Translations under genes and position numbers: made by a program | Notes under the pieces: generated by a model | Database searches by the model: none | What the model saw: the letters and a program-made list of their open reading frames with translations, nothing else | Told to the model about the DNA's origin: nothing | Assembly: GCF_001005305.1 (NCBI RefSeq) | Contig: NZ_LBMH01000001.1 | Location: 264,647-328,646 of the forward strand | Length of the DNA stretch: 64,000 nt | Reading direction: 5' to 3' | Origin: Kordia zhangzhouensis | GTDB lineage: Bacteria > Bacteroidota > Bacteroidia > Flavobacteriales > Flavobacteriaceae | Shown here: piece after piece, positions 45,287 through 54,466 of the stretch | Numbering within the stretch: position 1 is the stretch's first letter | Layout: every line of letters begins with the position of its first letter

Positions 45287-45976
45287 TTATAAGTCTAATA
45301 ATAAAGTAGGATTCGGACAGTTTTCTTTATAAAAATGTACATCTTTATGTGCACAAACTCCTGGATAATCTCCTGAGAAGCCTTGCATATTTTTAATAAT
45401 CTGAAAATGCAAATGTGGCGGATAGTCACCATTGACGCTGGCATCGCCTAATGTGGCTATTTGTGCTCCTTGACGGAAAAATTGTCCGACACTTAGGTCT
45501 TGAATAGATCTCATACTTAGATGTCCGTACAATGTATAGAATTCTATATTGTGAATATGATGTTTCAGAATGATTGTCGGGCCATAATCGCCAAAGTTTG
45601 TATTGTTCTGAAAACTGTGCACTTCACCATCTAGAGGTGTGTAAACGGGCGTTTCGGCAGCAATCCACAAGTCCAGACCTAAGTGAATGTTCCGTTCGGT
45701 TTCGGTCTTTTGCTGATTAAAGTACTCGCTTCTATTATAAATTCCACGTTTTTCCAGATATCCTCCATAAGCTACTTGTGCACGGTTTTTTGCTATGAAG
45801 CTATCTATATAATCGCCTAATTTTTCCGAAGAAGATACATCTACATATTCTAAGGCTGCATTAGTCACAGAAAGATCTAACGAAACATACTTAGTTTTTA
45901 GAATCTGAGGATTCAACACATAACAAGATTGTTTTCCTAAGTTTGATATAAATTGTTCAAAAAAAGTCAAAACCAT
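45287..45976 (-). CDS. M23 (LytM-type) metallopeptidase domain protein without signal peptide
   Basis: A 229-residue protein whose C-terminal two thirds are an M23 domain: zinc ligands in NIHLGLDLW (HxxxD) and HLHFQII (HxH), and LYGHLSM. M23 enzymes cut peptide crosslinks in peptidoglycan. No signal peptide, membrane anchor or LysM repeat is visible. It could work in the cytoplasm on a non-wall substrate, or its start could be misjudged. Upstream neighbour ppk1 is on the same strand (33-bp gap). Confidence 0.85.
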   Translation of the reverse strand: MVLTFFEQFISNLGKQSCYVLNPQILKTKYVSLDLSVTNAALEYVDVSSSEKLGDYIDSFIAKNRAQVAYGGYLEKRGIYNRSEYFNQQKTETERNIHLGLDLWIAAETPVYTPLDGEVHSFQNNTNFGDYGPTIILKHHIHNIEFYTLYGHLSMRSIQDLSVGQFFRQGAQIATLGDASVNGDYPPHLHFQIIKNMQGFSGDYPGVCAHKDVHFYKENCPNPTLLLDL

Positions 45977-46009
45977 AGTTTTTAGTAGCTTAAATACAAT
46001 AAACAGATA

Positions 46010-48028
46010 TTATGAATTCATCTTTACAATTTCTTCATAAGCTTTTTGTTGGGAATGAATTTCGTAATCATCTTCCATTATATATCTATTTTTTTGCTTA
46101 GCATCAATTTTTCGCGCTTTTACTGTATCATTCAATTGCCATTGTACATAGGTACGTATTTGTCGATGCATCTCAGAATCTAAAATTGGTGTAATAACTT
46201 CTATGCGATGATCCAAATTGCGTGTCATCCAATCGGCAGAACCAATATATAATTTTTCTTTCCCTCCATTGGCAAAAATATATACACGCGCATGTTCTAA
46301 ATGTTGCCCCAACACACTTTTGACACGAATGTTTGCACTTTGTCCTTTTATTCCAGGGACTAAACAACAAATCCCTCGAACAACCATGTCAATTTGCACA
46401 CCAGCATTACTCGCTTCATACAAAGCTTCAATCATACGAGTATCTTGAATACTATTCATTTTTAAGATGATATAAGCTTTTTTTCCTTGCTTTGCATTTT
46501 TAATCTCAGTATCTACCAATTCTAAAAAAGCGTTACGTGTGGTAAATGGTGAAATTAACAGATTTTTAGTTTTAGGAATGATGATTTTTCGTTCTAGTAC
46601 TTGAAAAACTTGAGCCAATTCTGTTGTTATTTTTTCATTTTTGGTCATCAAACAAAAGTCAGTATATACTGTTGCGGTTTTCTCGTTGAAATTCCCTGTA
46701 CCGATATATCCATAGTGTACAGGCTCATTTTCTTCTATTCGCTCTATATATAACACTTTAGAATGCACTTTGATTCCAGGAAAACTATAAATGACTTTTG
46801 CTCCATTATTTTCGAGAATTGTGCCCCATTTAATGTTGTTTTGTTCATCAAAGCGAGCTTTTGCCTCCATAAATACCATCACTTTTTTTCCATTTTTGCT
46901 AGCGTCAATCAATGCATTCGTTAAGCGTGATTCTTTAGCAACTCTATACAGTGTGATTTTTATCTTTGTCACTTTTTCATCGTTGGCAGCTTCTTCGAGT
47001 AATTCTACAACATGTTCAAACGATTCGTAGGGAAAATAGAGCAAACGGTCTTTTTCTGAAATTGCAGAAAAAATACTTTTATAGGTGTTTAATGCCGCAT
47101 TTCTTACTGGTGCTATTTCTGGTAACACCAATTTCTTCTTTATTGGATTTGGAAAACCAAAAAAATCTTTAAAGTTGTGATACATACCACCCAACACAAC
47201 ATCTGTATCATTTACATGTAGTTCATCTTTTAACGCATCTAGTAACGCATCAGGCGCAGTTTTATCAACCAACATTCGTGTAACTTGTCCCGTACTTCGG
47301 TTACTTAAAGACGCTTTTATTTTTTCGAGCAAATTACCTGAATATTCATTATCAATGTATAGTTCGGCATCTCGTGAAACTTTGATAGAGTGAAATGTGA
47401 TTTCTGGGTATACATCTTTGAAGTTATATTTTAAAATATCATCTATAAATGTAACCGAATGTGATTCATCACCATTGGGAAAAACTACAAAACGAGGAGT
47501 GTCTGAAGGGATTTTGAATACGACCAATTGATCATTATGCAATGATGCTAGATACAATTGTTCATTTTCTATAAAAATGTCTTCTTCTTCAGAAATTTTA
47601 CAATCTAGTGTAAGTTTAGCAGCTAACTGTTCCCGATAATATGTTTTGGCAAACTGTTGTTGTTCTTCTGAAAATTGTGTGTGATTTATGAGTGAAATGC
47701 CTACTGTTTTTAGCTCAGGAATAATATGATCTCTAAATATTTTACCAAACTCTTCTTGTTGCGAATTGACTTCTTTTTTTATTTTTTTTAGCAACTTATT
47801 AGGTTTCGTAATCAATTTTTTTCGCAGCCCTTTGTCTAATTGTTTTATTTGTCGAATTGCAGACACGCGTACTTTAAAAAACTCATCAAGATTTGATGAA
47901 AATATAGCTAAGAATTTGATACGCTCATACAATGGATTTCGCTTATCTGCAGCTTCTTGCAATACGCGGTGATTAAAGCGTAACCATGACAAATCTCTGT
48001 GATAATATTTTGTAGATGTAAGCGACAT
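46010..48028 (-). CDS. ppk1: Polyphosphate kinase 1
   Basis: Reversibly transfers the gamma phosphate of ATP to inorganic polyphosphate. The 672-residue protein shows the PPK1 four-domain layout: N-terminal helical part with RDLSWLRFNHRVLQEA, FFKVRVSAIRQI, the catalytic His in GIKVHSKVLYIER and the second core GTGNFNEKTATVYTDF. Length fits the family. The M23 gene lies 33 bp downstream and may be cotranscribed. Confidence 0.97.
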   Translation of the reverse strand: MSLTSTKYYHRDLSWLRFNHRVLQEAADKRNPLYERIKFLAIFSSNLDEFFKVRVSAIRQIKQLDKGLRKKLITKPNKLLKKIKKEVNSQQEEFGKIFRDHIIPELKTVGISLINHTQFSEEQQQFAKTYYREQLAAKLTLDCKISEEEDIFIENEQLYLASLHNDQLVVFKIPSDTPRFVVFPNGDESHSVTFIDDILKYNFKDVYPEITFHSIKVSRDAELYIDNEYSGNLLEKIKASLSNRSTGQVTRMLVDKTAPDALLDALKDELHVNDTDVVLGGMYHNFKDFFGFPNPIKKKLVLPEIAPVRNAALNTYKSIFSAISEKDRLLYFPYESFEHVVELLEEAANDEKVTKIKITLYRVAKESRLTNALIDASKNGKKVMVFMEAKARFDEQNNIKWGTILENNGAKVIYSFPGIKVHSKVLYIERIEENEPVHYGYIGTGNFNEKTATVYTDFCLMTKNEKITTELAQVFQVLERKIIIPKTKNLLISPFTTRNAFLELVDTEIKNAKQGKKAYIILKMNSIQDTRMIEALYEASNAGVQIDMVVRGICCLVPGIKGQSANIRVKSVLGQHLEHARVYIFANGGKEKLYIGSADWMTRNLDHRIEVITPILDSEMHRQIRTYVQWQLNDTVKARKIDAKQKNRYIMEDDYEIHSQQKAYEEIVKMNS

Positions 48029-48171
48029 TATTCGGTTTTGTTATGCTAATTAATTTGTAATCGTGAATTGCGAAAGTACTCATTTATTTACTTTGCATAC
48101 GTATTTTTAAAATAGCCTTAACAATATCATAATGCTTCGTTCTTTTGACTCATAAATTCTTTTAAAAGCAG

Positions 48172-50322
48172 TTACATTTTTGGCAAAAGAACTCGGAATC
48201 CTATCCACTCATATTTTTGGTTAAAGTAATAAAAACTTCCTGACCACGGAGTGAGTCTTGATTCATATGTCCTGTAGGAACCGCCTTTGGTAATCTTCCG
48301 TAAATTAGAACCTTGTACATGTATTTCGCCAGTTTGAAGAGGAAGGTCTGACTTCGCAGTATAACACCACTCCGTAACATTACCTGACATATCATACGCA
48401 CCTATTTCATTCGGTTTTTTTCTTCCAACATTCTGTGGTTGTCCGTTGCTATTTTGCTGAAACCAAGCTACCTCATCTACCACATTTGATCCTGCATAGT
48501 AGTTTCCTTGTGATTGCATACCTCCTTTTGCAGCAAACTCCCATTGCTGAGCAGTTGGCAGTCGAAAACCATTTGCCTCTGGTTGTATTCGAACTTCTTC
48601 AAGCAAAATGGAATATGCTGGTTCCAAACCATGTTTTTGACTTAACCTATTACAGAAATGGATTGCTTCCAACCAGGTTATATTTGTAACAGGCAAGTTG
48701 CTTCCTTTGTAGGTAGAATTATTATAGTTCATGATTTCCTCCCATTCGGCTTGCGTTACTTCGTACTTACCTATCCAAAAATCATTTAATTGAGTGAGTT
48801 CATCATTCGTATATGAATCATTTGAAAAGTCAAATCCGAAAGTAGTAGCTGTTGTGCCAGTAGTTGGAAAATCAACACGCTGCCCAAATTTAAAAGCTCC
48901 TCCTTTTACCATTATATATGTATCAACCAAATTGGCAGGAAGAGTTGCTTCGCTAGTCACTACTTTTTTTTTAGGATTGGTCGTAAAAAGATGGTTTTCA
49001 AATAGCGATTTAAATACCAATGCGTTAAATTGTTTGGTATCTGTTTGATCTATTGAACCTGAGATAATCCTTCTAAACGTAAAAGTTCCTGTTGCATTAC
49101 TTTGATTAAAAGCGACACCTTGCGCCAAAAATCCTGCAATATTTCCTTGACCAAGAGAGGTAAGCGCTCCTAATGCATTGATATGATTTAAATCGCCCAA
49201 AGAAGCTGCTCCATCTTGTAAAAACTGTGCGTAATCAGTATGAATTTTTGCCATTTGCTCATCTCCTTTATCAATAGCTTTTTGTGCTGCAGCAAGATGA
49301 TTGTTAATAGTTTCTGTGAGTGATATTTCAGGGAACAAAAAATTATCTACTTGCTTCATTAATGTTTCATCTCCATCATATACAGTATATTCATACCTAG
49401 ATACTGTTCCACTTGATAAGTTTTGTCGACTTTGCTCTTCTACATATCTTTTAATACTTCTTCGAGTAGACTTCCAAAATAAAAACCCAGAGCTAGAACT
49501 ACTCGCATTGACAATTTCTTTTTTGAATTGTTGAGCTGAATAGTTTACAAAAGTTCTAAGATCTTTAATGGCTGCTGCCGATTGAAACTTGGATGATAAA
49601 TATTGGAAATCACTCTGAATCAAATAATCTTTTTCTAATAGCAACCTAAAGTTAAATAATTCTTCAGAAAATGGAATGTTAATTTGAAATGTCCCTGAAC
49701 CAACTGTAGAATTGGTTGTTAGTGTATGCTTTTTAATACTAACGCCGTTTACCAGAACATTAAACTCAAGGTTTCTAGGGTTTACAGGCACAACTTGATA
49801 ACCTTTTGCATATTCAATTGCTTGTTTTCGCGAATTTTCCCATTGCTGAAGTTTGCTGTTATACATCGCCATTTTTTGATAATAGCTTCCCGTACCATTA
49901 TTTACAGGTTGAATTGGTTTTTCTTGCAAAGACATTGGTTGGGCAATTCCTGGGTTTATTTTAGAAATTATAACCAACAATTCTTCCTCAGATGGAGTAT
50001 TTGCCTTTAGCTCTACATTAATACGAGCTGTGAGTTTTTCAAACTCTGCATAATTGGCAATAGTCACTTTATCGCCAATCCTATTGCGAACTACAACAGC
50101 GTCATCGTGAAGTAATATCTGTGGAAAAATGTAAATTCTTGACTTTACCGCAGCGTTCTCATCTGTAAGCGGATTTTTAGGCTCTGCATATCCTTTATAA
50201 ACATTTCCATCTGTAGCAGTTACTTCAAATGAAGATAAGTTTGACTGAGCAAAAGTGTTGAACGATAAAAATACAATCGATACTAAAATAAAAGAAGAGC
50301 GATACTTATGTAGTAAGTCCAT
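48172..50322 (-). CDS. Secreted protein with a C-terminal formylglycine-generating-enzyme-like (SUMF1) domain
   Basis: A 716-residue exported protein (signal peptide about residues 1-25, ending TFAQSN). Residues about 30-450 are a mixed region without a recognised fold, with coiled-coil-rich segments. Residues about 475-716 are a SUMF1/FGE-sulfatase domain (FWIGKYEVTQAEWEEIMNY, WLEAIHFCNRLSQKHGL, RLPTAQQWEFAAKGG, GAYDMSGNVTEWCY, GGSYRTYESRL). The paired active-site cysteines expected near the end of a working FGE are not seen (the segment reads GGSYRTYES), so it is probably a binding module like GldK. Promoter element on the minus strand at 50369-50376. Confidence 0.82.
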   Translation of the reverse strand: MDLLHKYRSSFILVSIVFLSFNTFAQSNLSSFEVTATDGNVYKGYAEPKNPLTDENAAVKSRIYIFPQILLHDDAVVVRNRIGDKVTIANYAEFEKLTARINVELKANTPSEEELLVIISKINPGIAQPMSLQEKPIQPVNNGTGSYYQKMAMYNSKLQQWENSRKQAIEYAKGYQVVPVNPRNLEFNVLVNGVSIKKHTLTTNSTVGSGTFQINIPFSEELFNFRLLLEKDYLIQSDFQYLSSKFQSAAAIKDLRTFVNYSAQQFKKEIVNASSSSSGFLFWKSTRRSIKRYVEEQSRQNLSSGTVSRYEYTVYDGDETLMKQVDNFLFPEISLTETINNHLAAAQKAIDKGDEQMAKIHTDYAQFLQDGAASLGDLNHINALGALTSLGQGNIAGFLAQGVAFNQSNATGTFTFRRIISGSIDQTDTKQFNALVFKSLFENHLFTTNPKKKVVTSEATLPANLVDTYIMVKGGAFKFGQRVDFPTTGTTATTFGFDFSNDSYTNDELTQLNDFWIGKYEVTQAEWEEIMNYNNSTYKGSNLPVTNITWLEAIHFCNRLSQKHGLEPAYSILLEEVRIQPEANGFRLPTAQQWEFAAKGGMQSQGNYYAGSNVVDEVAWFQQNSNGQPQNVGRKKPNEIGAYDMSGNVTEWCYTAKSDLPLQTGEIHVQGSNLRKITKGGSYRTYESRLTPWSGSFYYFNQKYEWIGFRVLLPKM

Positions 50323-50368
50323 CCGTAATTTTTTTAATTTTTTTATAAAAAATAGTATAATTCAGACA

Positions 50369-50376
50369 CAAAACTA
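50369..50376 (-). promoter_or_regulatory. Putative -7 promoter element for the SUMF1-domain gene
   Basis: Minus strand TAGTTTTG is an exact TAnnTTTG match, 47 bp before the start codon at 50322. The remaining spacer to the hemN control region (50377-50539) shows no gene. Confidence 0.5.
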
Positions 50377-50539
50377 TGCTTGTCTTCTCAACAATGTAAT
50401 TGAGGCTATATACATGATTCTAATAGGATTAAAGCTATGATAATCTGAAGGAAAATCAAAATATCATCACTGATTAATTGGCAAGAAAGCATAAAATAAA
50501 TTAATGTGTAGCAAGTATATTCCAATTTACTACGTAAAC

Positions 50540-50553
50540 ATGACATAAATCAT
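50540..50553. promoter_or_regulatory. Crp/Fnr-type palindrome upstream of hemN
   Basis: ATGAC-ATAA-ATCAT, an inverted repeat with a 4-bp spacer as in Fnr-family sites (TTGAT-N4-ATCAA). Its centre is 36.5 bp from the last base of the -7 element at 50576-50583, which predicts a class II activator position near -42. Confidence 0.75.
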
Positions 50554-50575
50554 ATACTACCTACTTCTTGATTGC

Positions 50576-50583
50576 TAATTTTG
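50576..50583 (+). promoter_or_regulatory. -7 promoter element of hemN-usp
   Basis: TAATTTTG, an exact TAnnTTTG match 17 bp before the hemN ATG at 50601. Confidence 0.7.
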
Positions 50584-50600
50584 AGCATAATTAATTAGGT

Positions 50601-51962
50601 ATGTGCAATTTAGTGAATAAGTATAACGTAGCAGGACCTCGCTACACAAGTTATCCAACCGTTCCTTATTGGAATATGGAAACTTTTTCTGTGGATAAAT
50701 GGAAAACTTCCGTGAAGAAATCTTTTGGTGAAAGTAATCAATCTGAAGGGATTAGTTTATACATCCATTTACCATTTTGTGAAAGCTTATGTACATTTTG
50801 TGGGTGTAATAAACGAATCACAAAACGTCATGAAGTGGAAAAACCATACATCAAAGCGCTATTAAAAGAATGGGGGTTGTATCGTGAAGTATTGACTGAA
50901 AAACCGATAATTAAGGAAATTCATTTAGGTGGTGGTACGCCTACTTTTTTTTCGCCAGAACACTTGCGTGAATTATTAGAAGGGATTTTACGACATGCAA
51001 CTGTAGCAGAAAATTATGAGTTTAGCTTTGAAGGACATCCAAATAATACTACTGCCGCACATTTGCAAACATTATATGAAGTTGGGTTTAGACGTGTATG
51101 TTTTGGTGTACAAGACTACAATGAAACAGTACAAAAAGCGATTCATCGTATACAACCTTTTGAAAATGTAGCACGCGTTACTCAACTCGCTCGTGAAATT
51201 GGTTACACTTCTGTAGGACACGATATTATTTTTGGACTGCCTTTTCAAACCACACAACATGTAGAACAAACTATTGAAAAAACCAAGCTATTAATGCCTG
51301 ACCGAATTGCTTTTTATAGTTATGCTCATGTTCCTTGGATTAAAGGAAATGGTCAACGAGGTTTTCGCGATGAAGATCTTCCTACCGCAGCAGAAAAAAC
51401 AGCGCAATATAATCTTGGTAAAAAATTGCTACGTGAAGCAGATTATGTAGATATCGGAATGGATCATTTTGCGTTGACAACTGATAGTTTATATACATCT
51501 ATGATTGAAAAACGTTTGCATCGAAATTTTATGGGATATACTGCACAAAAAACACAATTGATGATTGGTTTGGGTGTTTCTTCAATAAGCGATAGCTGGT
51601 ACGGTTTTGCGCAAAACGTTAAAAATATAGAAACTTATTATCATTTGATCAACGAAGGTATTTTACCATTACAAAAAGGACACATATTAAATTCAGAAGA
51701 TTTGTTAATTCGCACTCATATTTTGAACTTAATGTGTAACTTTAAGACCTCATGGACGCAAACAACGACACAAATTCCAGAATTGGCAAATTTGATTGAA
51801 AAATTGACCGAATTTGAACGTGATGAACTTATTCAAATTAACGATCAAACATTAAGCATTACTAAAAAAGGGAAACCTTTTGTTCGTAATATTTGTATGG
51901 CATTTGATGTGCTGTTACAGCGAAAAAAACCAGAAACACAACTGTTTTCCATGACTATTTAA
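50601..51962 (+). CDS. hemN: Oxygen-independent coproporphyrinogen III oxidase (radical SAM)
   Basis: Converts coproporphyrinogen III to protoporphyrinogen IX without oxygen, in heme synthesis. The 453-residue enzyme has the radical-SAM cluster motif CESLCTFCGC (Cys60, Cys64, Cys67 with a fourth cysteine at 69), the GGGTP motif and the HemN-specific YNVAGPRYTSYPTVP start. It therefore belongs to true HemN rather than the HemW-like paralogues. A Crp/Fnr-type site and a -7 element precede it. The usp gene starts 19 bp after its stop. Confidence 0.97.
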   Translation: MCNLVNKYNVAGPRYTSYPTVPYWNMETFSVDKWKTSVKKSFGESNQSEGISLYIHLPFCESLCTFCGCNKRITKRHEVEKPYIKALLKEWGLYREVLTEKPIIKEIHLGGGTPTFFSPEHLRELLEGILRHATVAENYEFSFEGHPNNTTAAHLQTLYEVGFRRVCFGVQDYNETVQKAIHRIQPFENVARVTQLAREIGYTSVGHDIIFGLPFQTTQHVEQTIEKTKLLMPDRIAFYSYAHVPWIKGNGQRGFRDEDLPTAAEKTAQYNLGKKLLREADYVDIGMDHFALTTDSLYTSMIEKRLHRNFMGYTAQKTQLMIGLGVSSISDSWYGFAQNVKNIETYYHLINEGILPLQKGHILNSEDLLIRTHILNLMCNFKTSWTQTTTQIPELANLIEKLTEFERDELIQINDQTLSITKKGKPFVRNICMAFDVLLQRKKPETQLFSMTI

Positions 51963-51981
51963 CTCTAAACTAAACAAACAA

Positions 51982-52815
51982 ATGAAAAAAATTATTGTAC
52001 CTGTAGACTTTTCCAAACATTCAGAATATGCTTTAGAAGCAGCAGCAATGTTAGCTCGTAAAAATGGAGCTGAAATTCTAGCACTGCATATGTTAGAGCT
52101 TTCTAATGCTATTATTTCTGAAGATGATAATTCAAAACAAGCGGAAGCAGTATTTTATTTAAAACTAGCAGAACAAAAGTTTACAGAATTTTTAGATAGA
52201 CCTTTTTTAGAAGACGTTTCTGTAACACCAATCGTAAAACATTTTAAAGTGTTTAGCGAAGTCAACGAAATTGCACAAGACCACAGTGTTGACTTAATCG
52301 TAATGGGTTCTCACGGTTCTAGTGGAATTAAAGAGCTTTTTATCGGTTCAAATACAGAAAAAGTAGTACGTCACTCTGAAATACCTGTTTTGGTAATTAA
52401 AAATCGTCCAGAATCAGCAAATTTTGAAAAGGTGGTTTTTGCTTGTGATTTTTCACGAGAAGCAATTAGACCTTATATCAATGCATCTAAGGTATTCCAA
52501 GAGCTTGGAGCAAGCTTACATTTAGTATACGTAAACTTACCTGGCACTAGTTTCCAAAGTTCAGCAGAAATGGAAAAGAAAGTCGTAGATTTTCTAACTG
52601 TTGCCGATGGAAATATAGATAATCTTGAAAAAGTACATTATATAAACGATTATTCTATCGAAAAAGGAGTATTGAATTTTGCCAACTCAATTAGTGCCAA
52701 CTTGATAGCAGTGGCTACACATGGTCGAACTGGTTTGGCACATTTCTTTGAAGGAAGTATTTCAGAAGATATTGCAAATCATGCAACCTTACCTGTAATG
52801 ACTTTCAAAATTTAG
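51982..52815 (+). CDS. Universal stress protein, tandem UspA domains
   Basis: A 277-residue protein of two UspA modules (about residues 1-140 and 145-277). Each has the nucleotide-binding pattern: DLIVMGSHGSSGIKELFIGSNTEKVVRHSEIPVLV in the first and NLIAVATHGRTGLAHFFEGSISEDIANHATLPVM in the second. Such proteins bind ATP or AMP and act in stress survival. It shares the hemN promoter, so low-oxygen induction is likely. Confidence 0.92.
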   Translation: MKKIIVPVDFSKHSEYALEAAAMLARKNGAEILALHMLELSNAIISEDDNSKQAEAVFYLKLAEQKFTEFLDRPFLEDVSVTPIVKHFKVFSEVNEIAQDHSVDLIVMGSHGSSGIKELFIGSNTEKVVRHSEIPVLVIKNRPESANFEKVVFACDFSREAIRPYINASKVFQELGASLHLVYVNLPGTSFQSSAEMEKKVVDFLTVADGNIDNLEKVHYINDYSIEKGVLNFANSISANLIAVATHGRTGLAHFFEGSISEDIANHATLPVMTFKI

Positions 52816-52843
52816 CGATTGTTAGTTAATTTGTTAAAATGGC

Positions 52844-52878
52844 AAAAGCAGGAAATCAATGATTTCCTGCTTTTTTTT
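52844..52878. terminator. Bidirectional intrinsic terminator between the two convergent usp operons
   Basis: A 14-bp perfect stem AAAAGCAGGAAATC / GATTTCCTGCTTTT with an AAT loop, T run on the plus side and an A tract on the other. Confidence 0.93.
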
Positions 52879-52966
52879 ATTGTTTTTACTTTAATAATTA
52901 ACGTGAATTAGGCACAAAATTCATTGAAATAAAATTTCAGTTTGTATCCCAAACCCATTTAATTTA

Positions 52967-53794
52967 TTATGGATGCACAACCAATAATGGTCGTTGTAAT
53001 GTTTTACTAATTGCGGTTGTAGAAGAATGTTTAAATAAACGTTCAAAGATGGATTCTTTTTGTACGATGAGTCCAATCATATCTATTTCATACAATTGCG
53101 TGTAGCATGATTTTGCATAATCTAACGGAACATTTTCAATAACATGATACGTGTATGTAATATCTTTATATTGCTTTATTAAATACGATTCATCATAATG
53201 ATTGCCTTCATGACCTTTTTCATACACGCGCAATATGTGTACATGCAAATGATGTGCTTTGGCAGTGTTTAATAGGTTTGAAAAAGCATCGCTTTTGATA
53301 TCATCTTTGGCATCTAAAGGTAGTAATATTGTTTTTGGGTGATGAAATTTCACCTCTTCAGGAATGACCAGTGTTTTGCAATTAATTCGACGGATAATGC
53401 TTAATGTGTGACTTCCAAAGAGAATTTCGGACGCATTTGACACTCCGTTAAAACCTGCTACTAATAAATCAATTTGTTTCTCTTTTATGATTTTATCAGT
53501 TGCATCAATAAAACTGTTGTAGTCTAAAATGGTTTCAAAAGAGTGTATATCATTTTGAGACCTTTCTTGCAACTCATCTAGTAAGTTTTGCAAACGTTCT
53601 TTTTCTGCTTCAAGAACGCTTTCAAATACATTAGCAGTAGCGGAAGACATGAGATCATCTAGCATAAAGCCGCCCGACTTATGAATATGCATTATATGGA
53701 AATGACAGGGTTCATCTTTTAAAAAATGCATTGCGTATTGTATCGCATTTCGCGAACATTGAGAGAAATCGGTAAGAGCTAAAATGTTCTTCAT
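52967..53794 (-). CDS. Universal stress protein, tandem UspA domains (second)
   Basis: A 275-residue protein with two UspA-like halves. The first half has ILALTDFSQCSRNAIQYAMHF and DLLVAGFNGVSNASEILFGSHTLSIIRRINCKTLVIP; the second half is divergent (MIGLIVQKESIFERLFKHSSTTAISK) and lacks a clear glycine-rich nucleotide loop, so it may not bind ATP. It lies 42 bp downstream of the CBS gene on the same strand and is probably cotranscribed with it. Confidence 0.85.
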   Translation of the reverse strand: MKNILALTDFSQCSRNAIQYAMHFLKDEPCHFHIMHIHKSGGFMLDDLMSSATANVFESVLEAEKERLQNLLDELQERSQNDIHSFETILDYNSFIDATDKIIKEKQIDLLVAGFNGVSNASEILFGSHTLSIIRRINCKTLVIPEEVKFHHPKTILLPLDAKDDIKSDAFSNLLNTAKAHHLHVHILRVYEKGHEGNHYDESYLIKQYKDITYTYHVIENVPLDYAKSCYTQLYEIDMIGLIVQKESIFERLFKHSSTTAISKTLQRPLLVVHP

Positions 53795-53836
53795 TGTGTT
53801 AAATATCTTCTGCTACTGCTTTTGTAGTAATTTAGA

Positions 53837-54256
53837 TTAATATTGATCTAAAAGATAGTTAATTAAATCGGTTGTTGTCAAGATTCCAACCAATTTTCCG
53901 TCATCAACAACTGGCAATGCGTGAAATTCTTTGTTTGCTAAAATCTCAGCTGCTTCTTTTATGGTTGTTTGCGAACTCACGCTTACCAAATTTTTTGCCA
54001 TTACTTGTTCAATAGTAAACATATTGTATACAATTGTATCTACATGATCTTCTTCTTCAAAAGCCGCATCGGCAAAACTGATACGTAATAAATCTGTATA
54101 ACTTAGCATTCCTATTATTTCTTCGCCACTTACGACAGGTATGTGACGAATATTATTCGCTTTAAATAAACGTTCTGCTGTATCTAAATTGTCTGTATGG
54201 TTCAAAGTAATGACATTTGCTGTCATAATAGTTGAAACTGGTGTTCTTTTTTTCAT
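53837..54256 (-). CDS. Stand-alone CBS-pair protein
   Basis: A 139-residue protein made of two CBS domains (about residues 5-60 and 75-139), with the typical AERLFKANNIRHIPVVSGEEIIGMLSYTDLL and EAAEILANKEFHALPVVDDGKLVGILTTTDLI. CBS pairs bind adenine nucleotides and sense energy state. A Crp/Fnr-type site and a -7-like element lie upstream. The usp gene follows at 42 bp, a pairing also found among hypoxia-regulated genes of Mycobacterium tuberculosis. Confidence 0.9.
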   Translation of the reverse strand: MKKRTPVSTIMTANVITLNHTDNLDTAERLFKANNIRHIPVVSGEEIIGMLSYTDLLRISFADAAFEEEDHVDTIVYNMFTIEQVMAKNLVSVSSQTTIKEAAEILANKEFHALPVVDDGKLVGILTTTDLINYLLDQY

Positions 54257-54281
54257 CTTGTTTAGGTTTTAAATTCTATAG

Positions 54282-54289
54282 TAAAAGTA
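54282..54289 (-). promoter_or_regulatory. -7-like promoter element of the CBS-usp unit
   Basis: Minus strand TACTTTTA matches TAnnTTTG at all but the last base. It stands 26 bp before the start codon and 36.5 bp from the centre of the palindrome. Confidence 0.55.
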
Positions 54290-54311
54290 CCTAAGAAACT
54301 ATCTAAAAACT

Positions 54312-54325
54312 ATGATATTAGTCAT
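54312..54325. promoter_or_regulatory. Crp/Fnr-type palindrome upstream of the CBS-usp unit
   Basis: Plus strand ATGAT-ATTA-GTCAT (gene strand ATGAC-TAAT-ATCAT). Same half-sites and spacer as at hemN, ccoS and ccoI. Confidence 0.75.
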
Positions 54326-54405
54326 GTAGATTCTTCTTTCAGATATTTAATAGCAATGAATTATTTCTAAAAGTACTAGAGAATATGTGAACAAAATGTA
54401 GAGCC

Positions 54406-54425
54406 AAAAAACCTCTGGTTGGTTT
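54406..54425 (-). terminator. Weak terminator after the cco operon
   Basis: Minus strand stem AAACC / GGTTT with a 7-nt loop followed by a T run. Short stem; moderate support. Confidence 0.4.
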
Positions 54426-54466
54426 AATTATTATCGGAAAAAAGAAATATGAGTAACACTCGAAGT

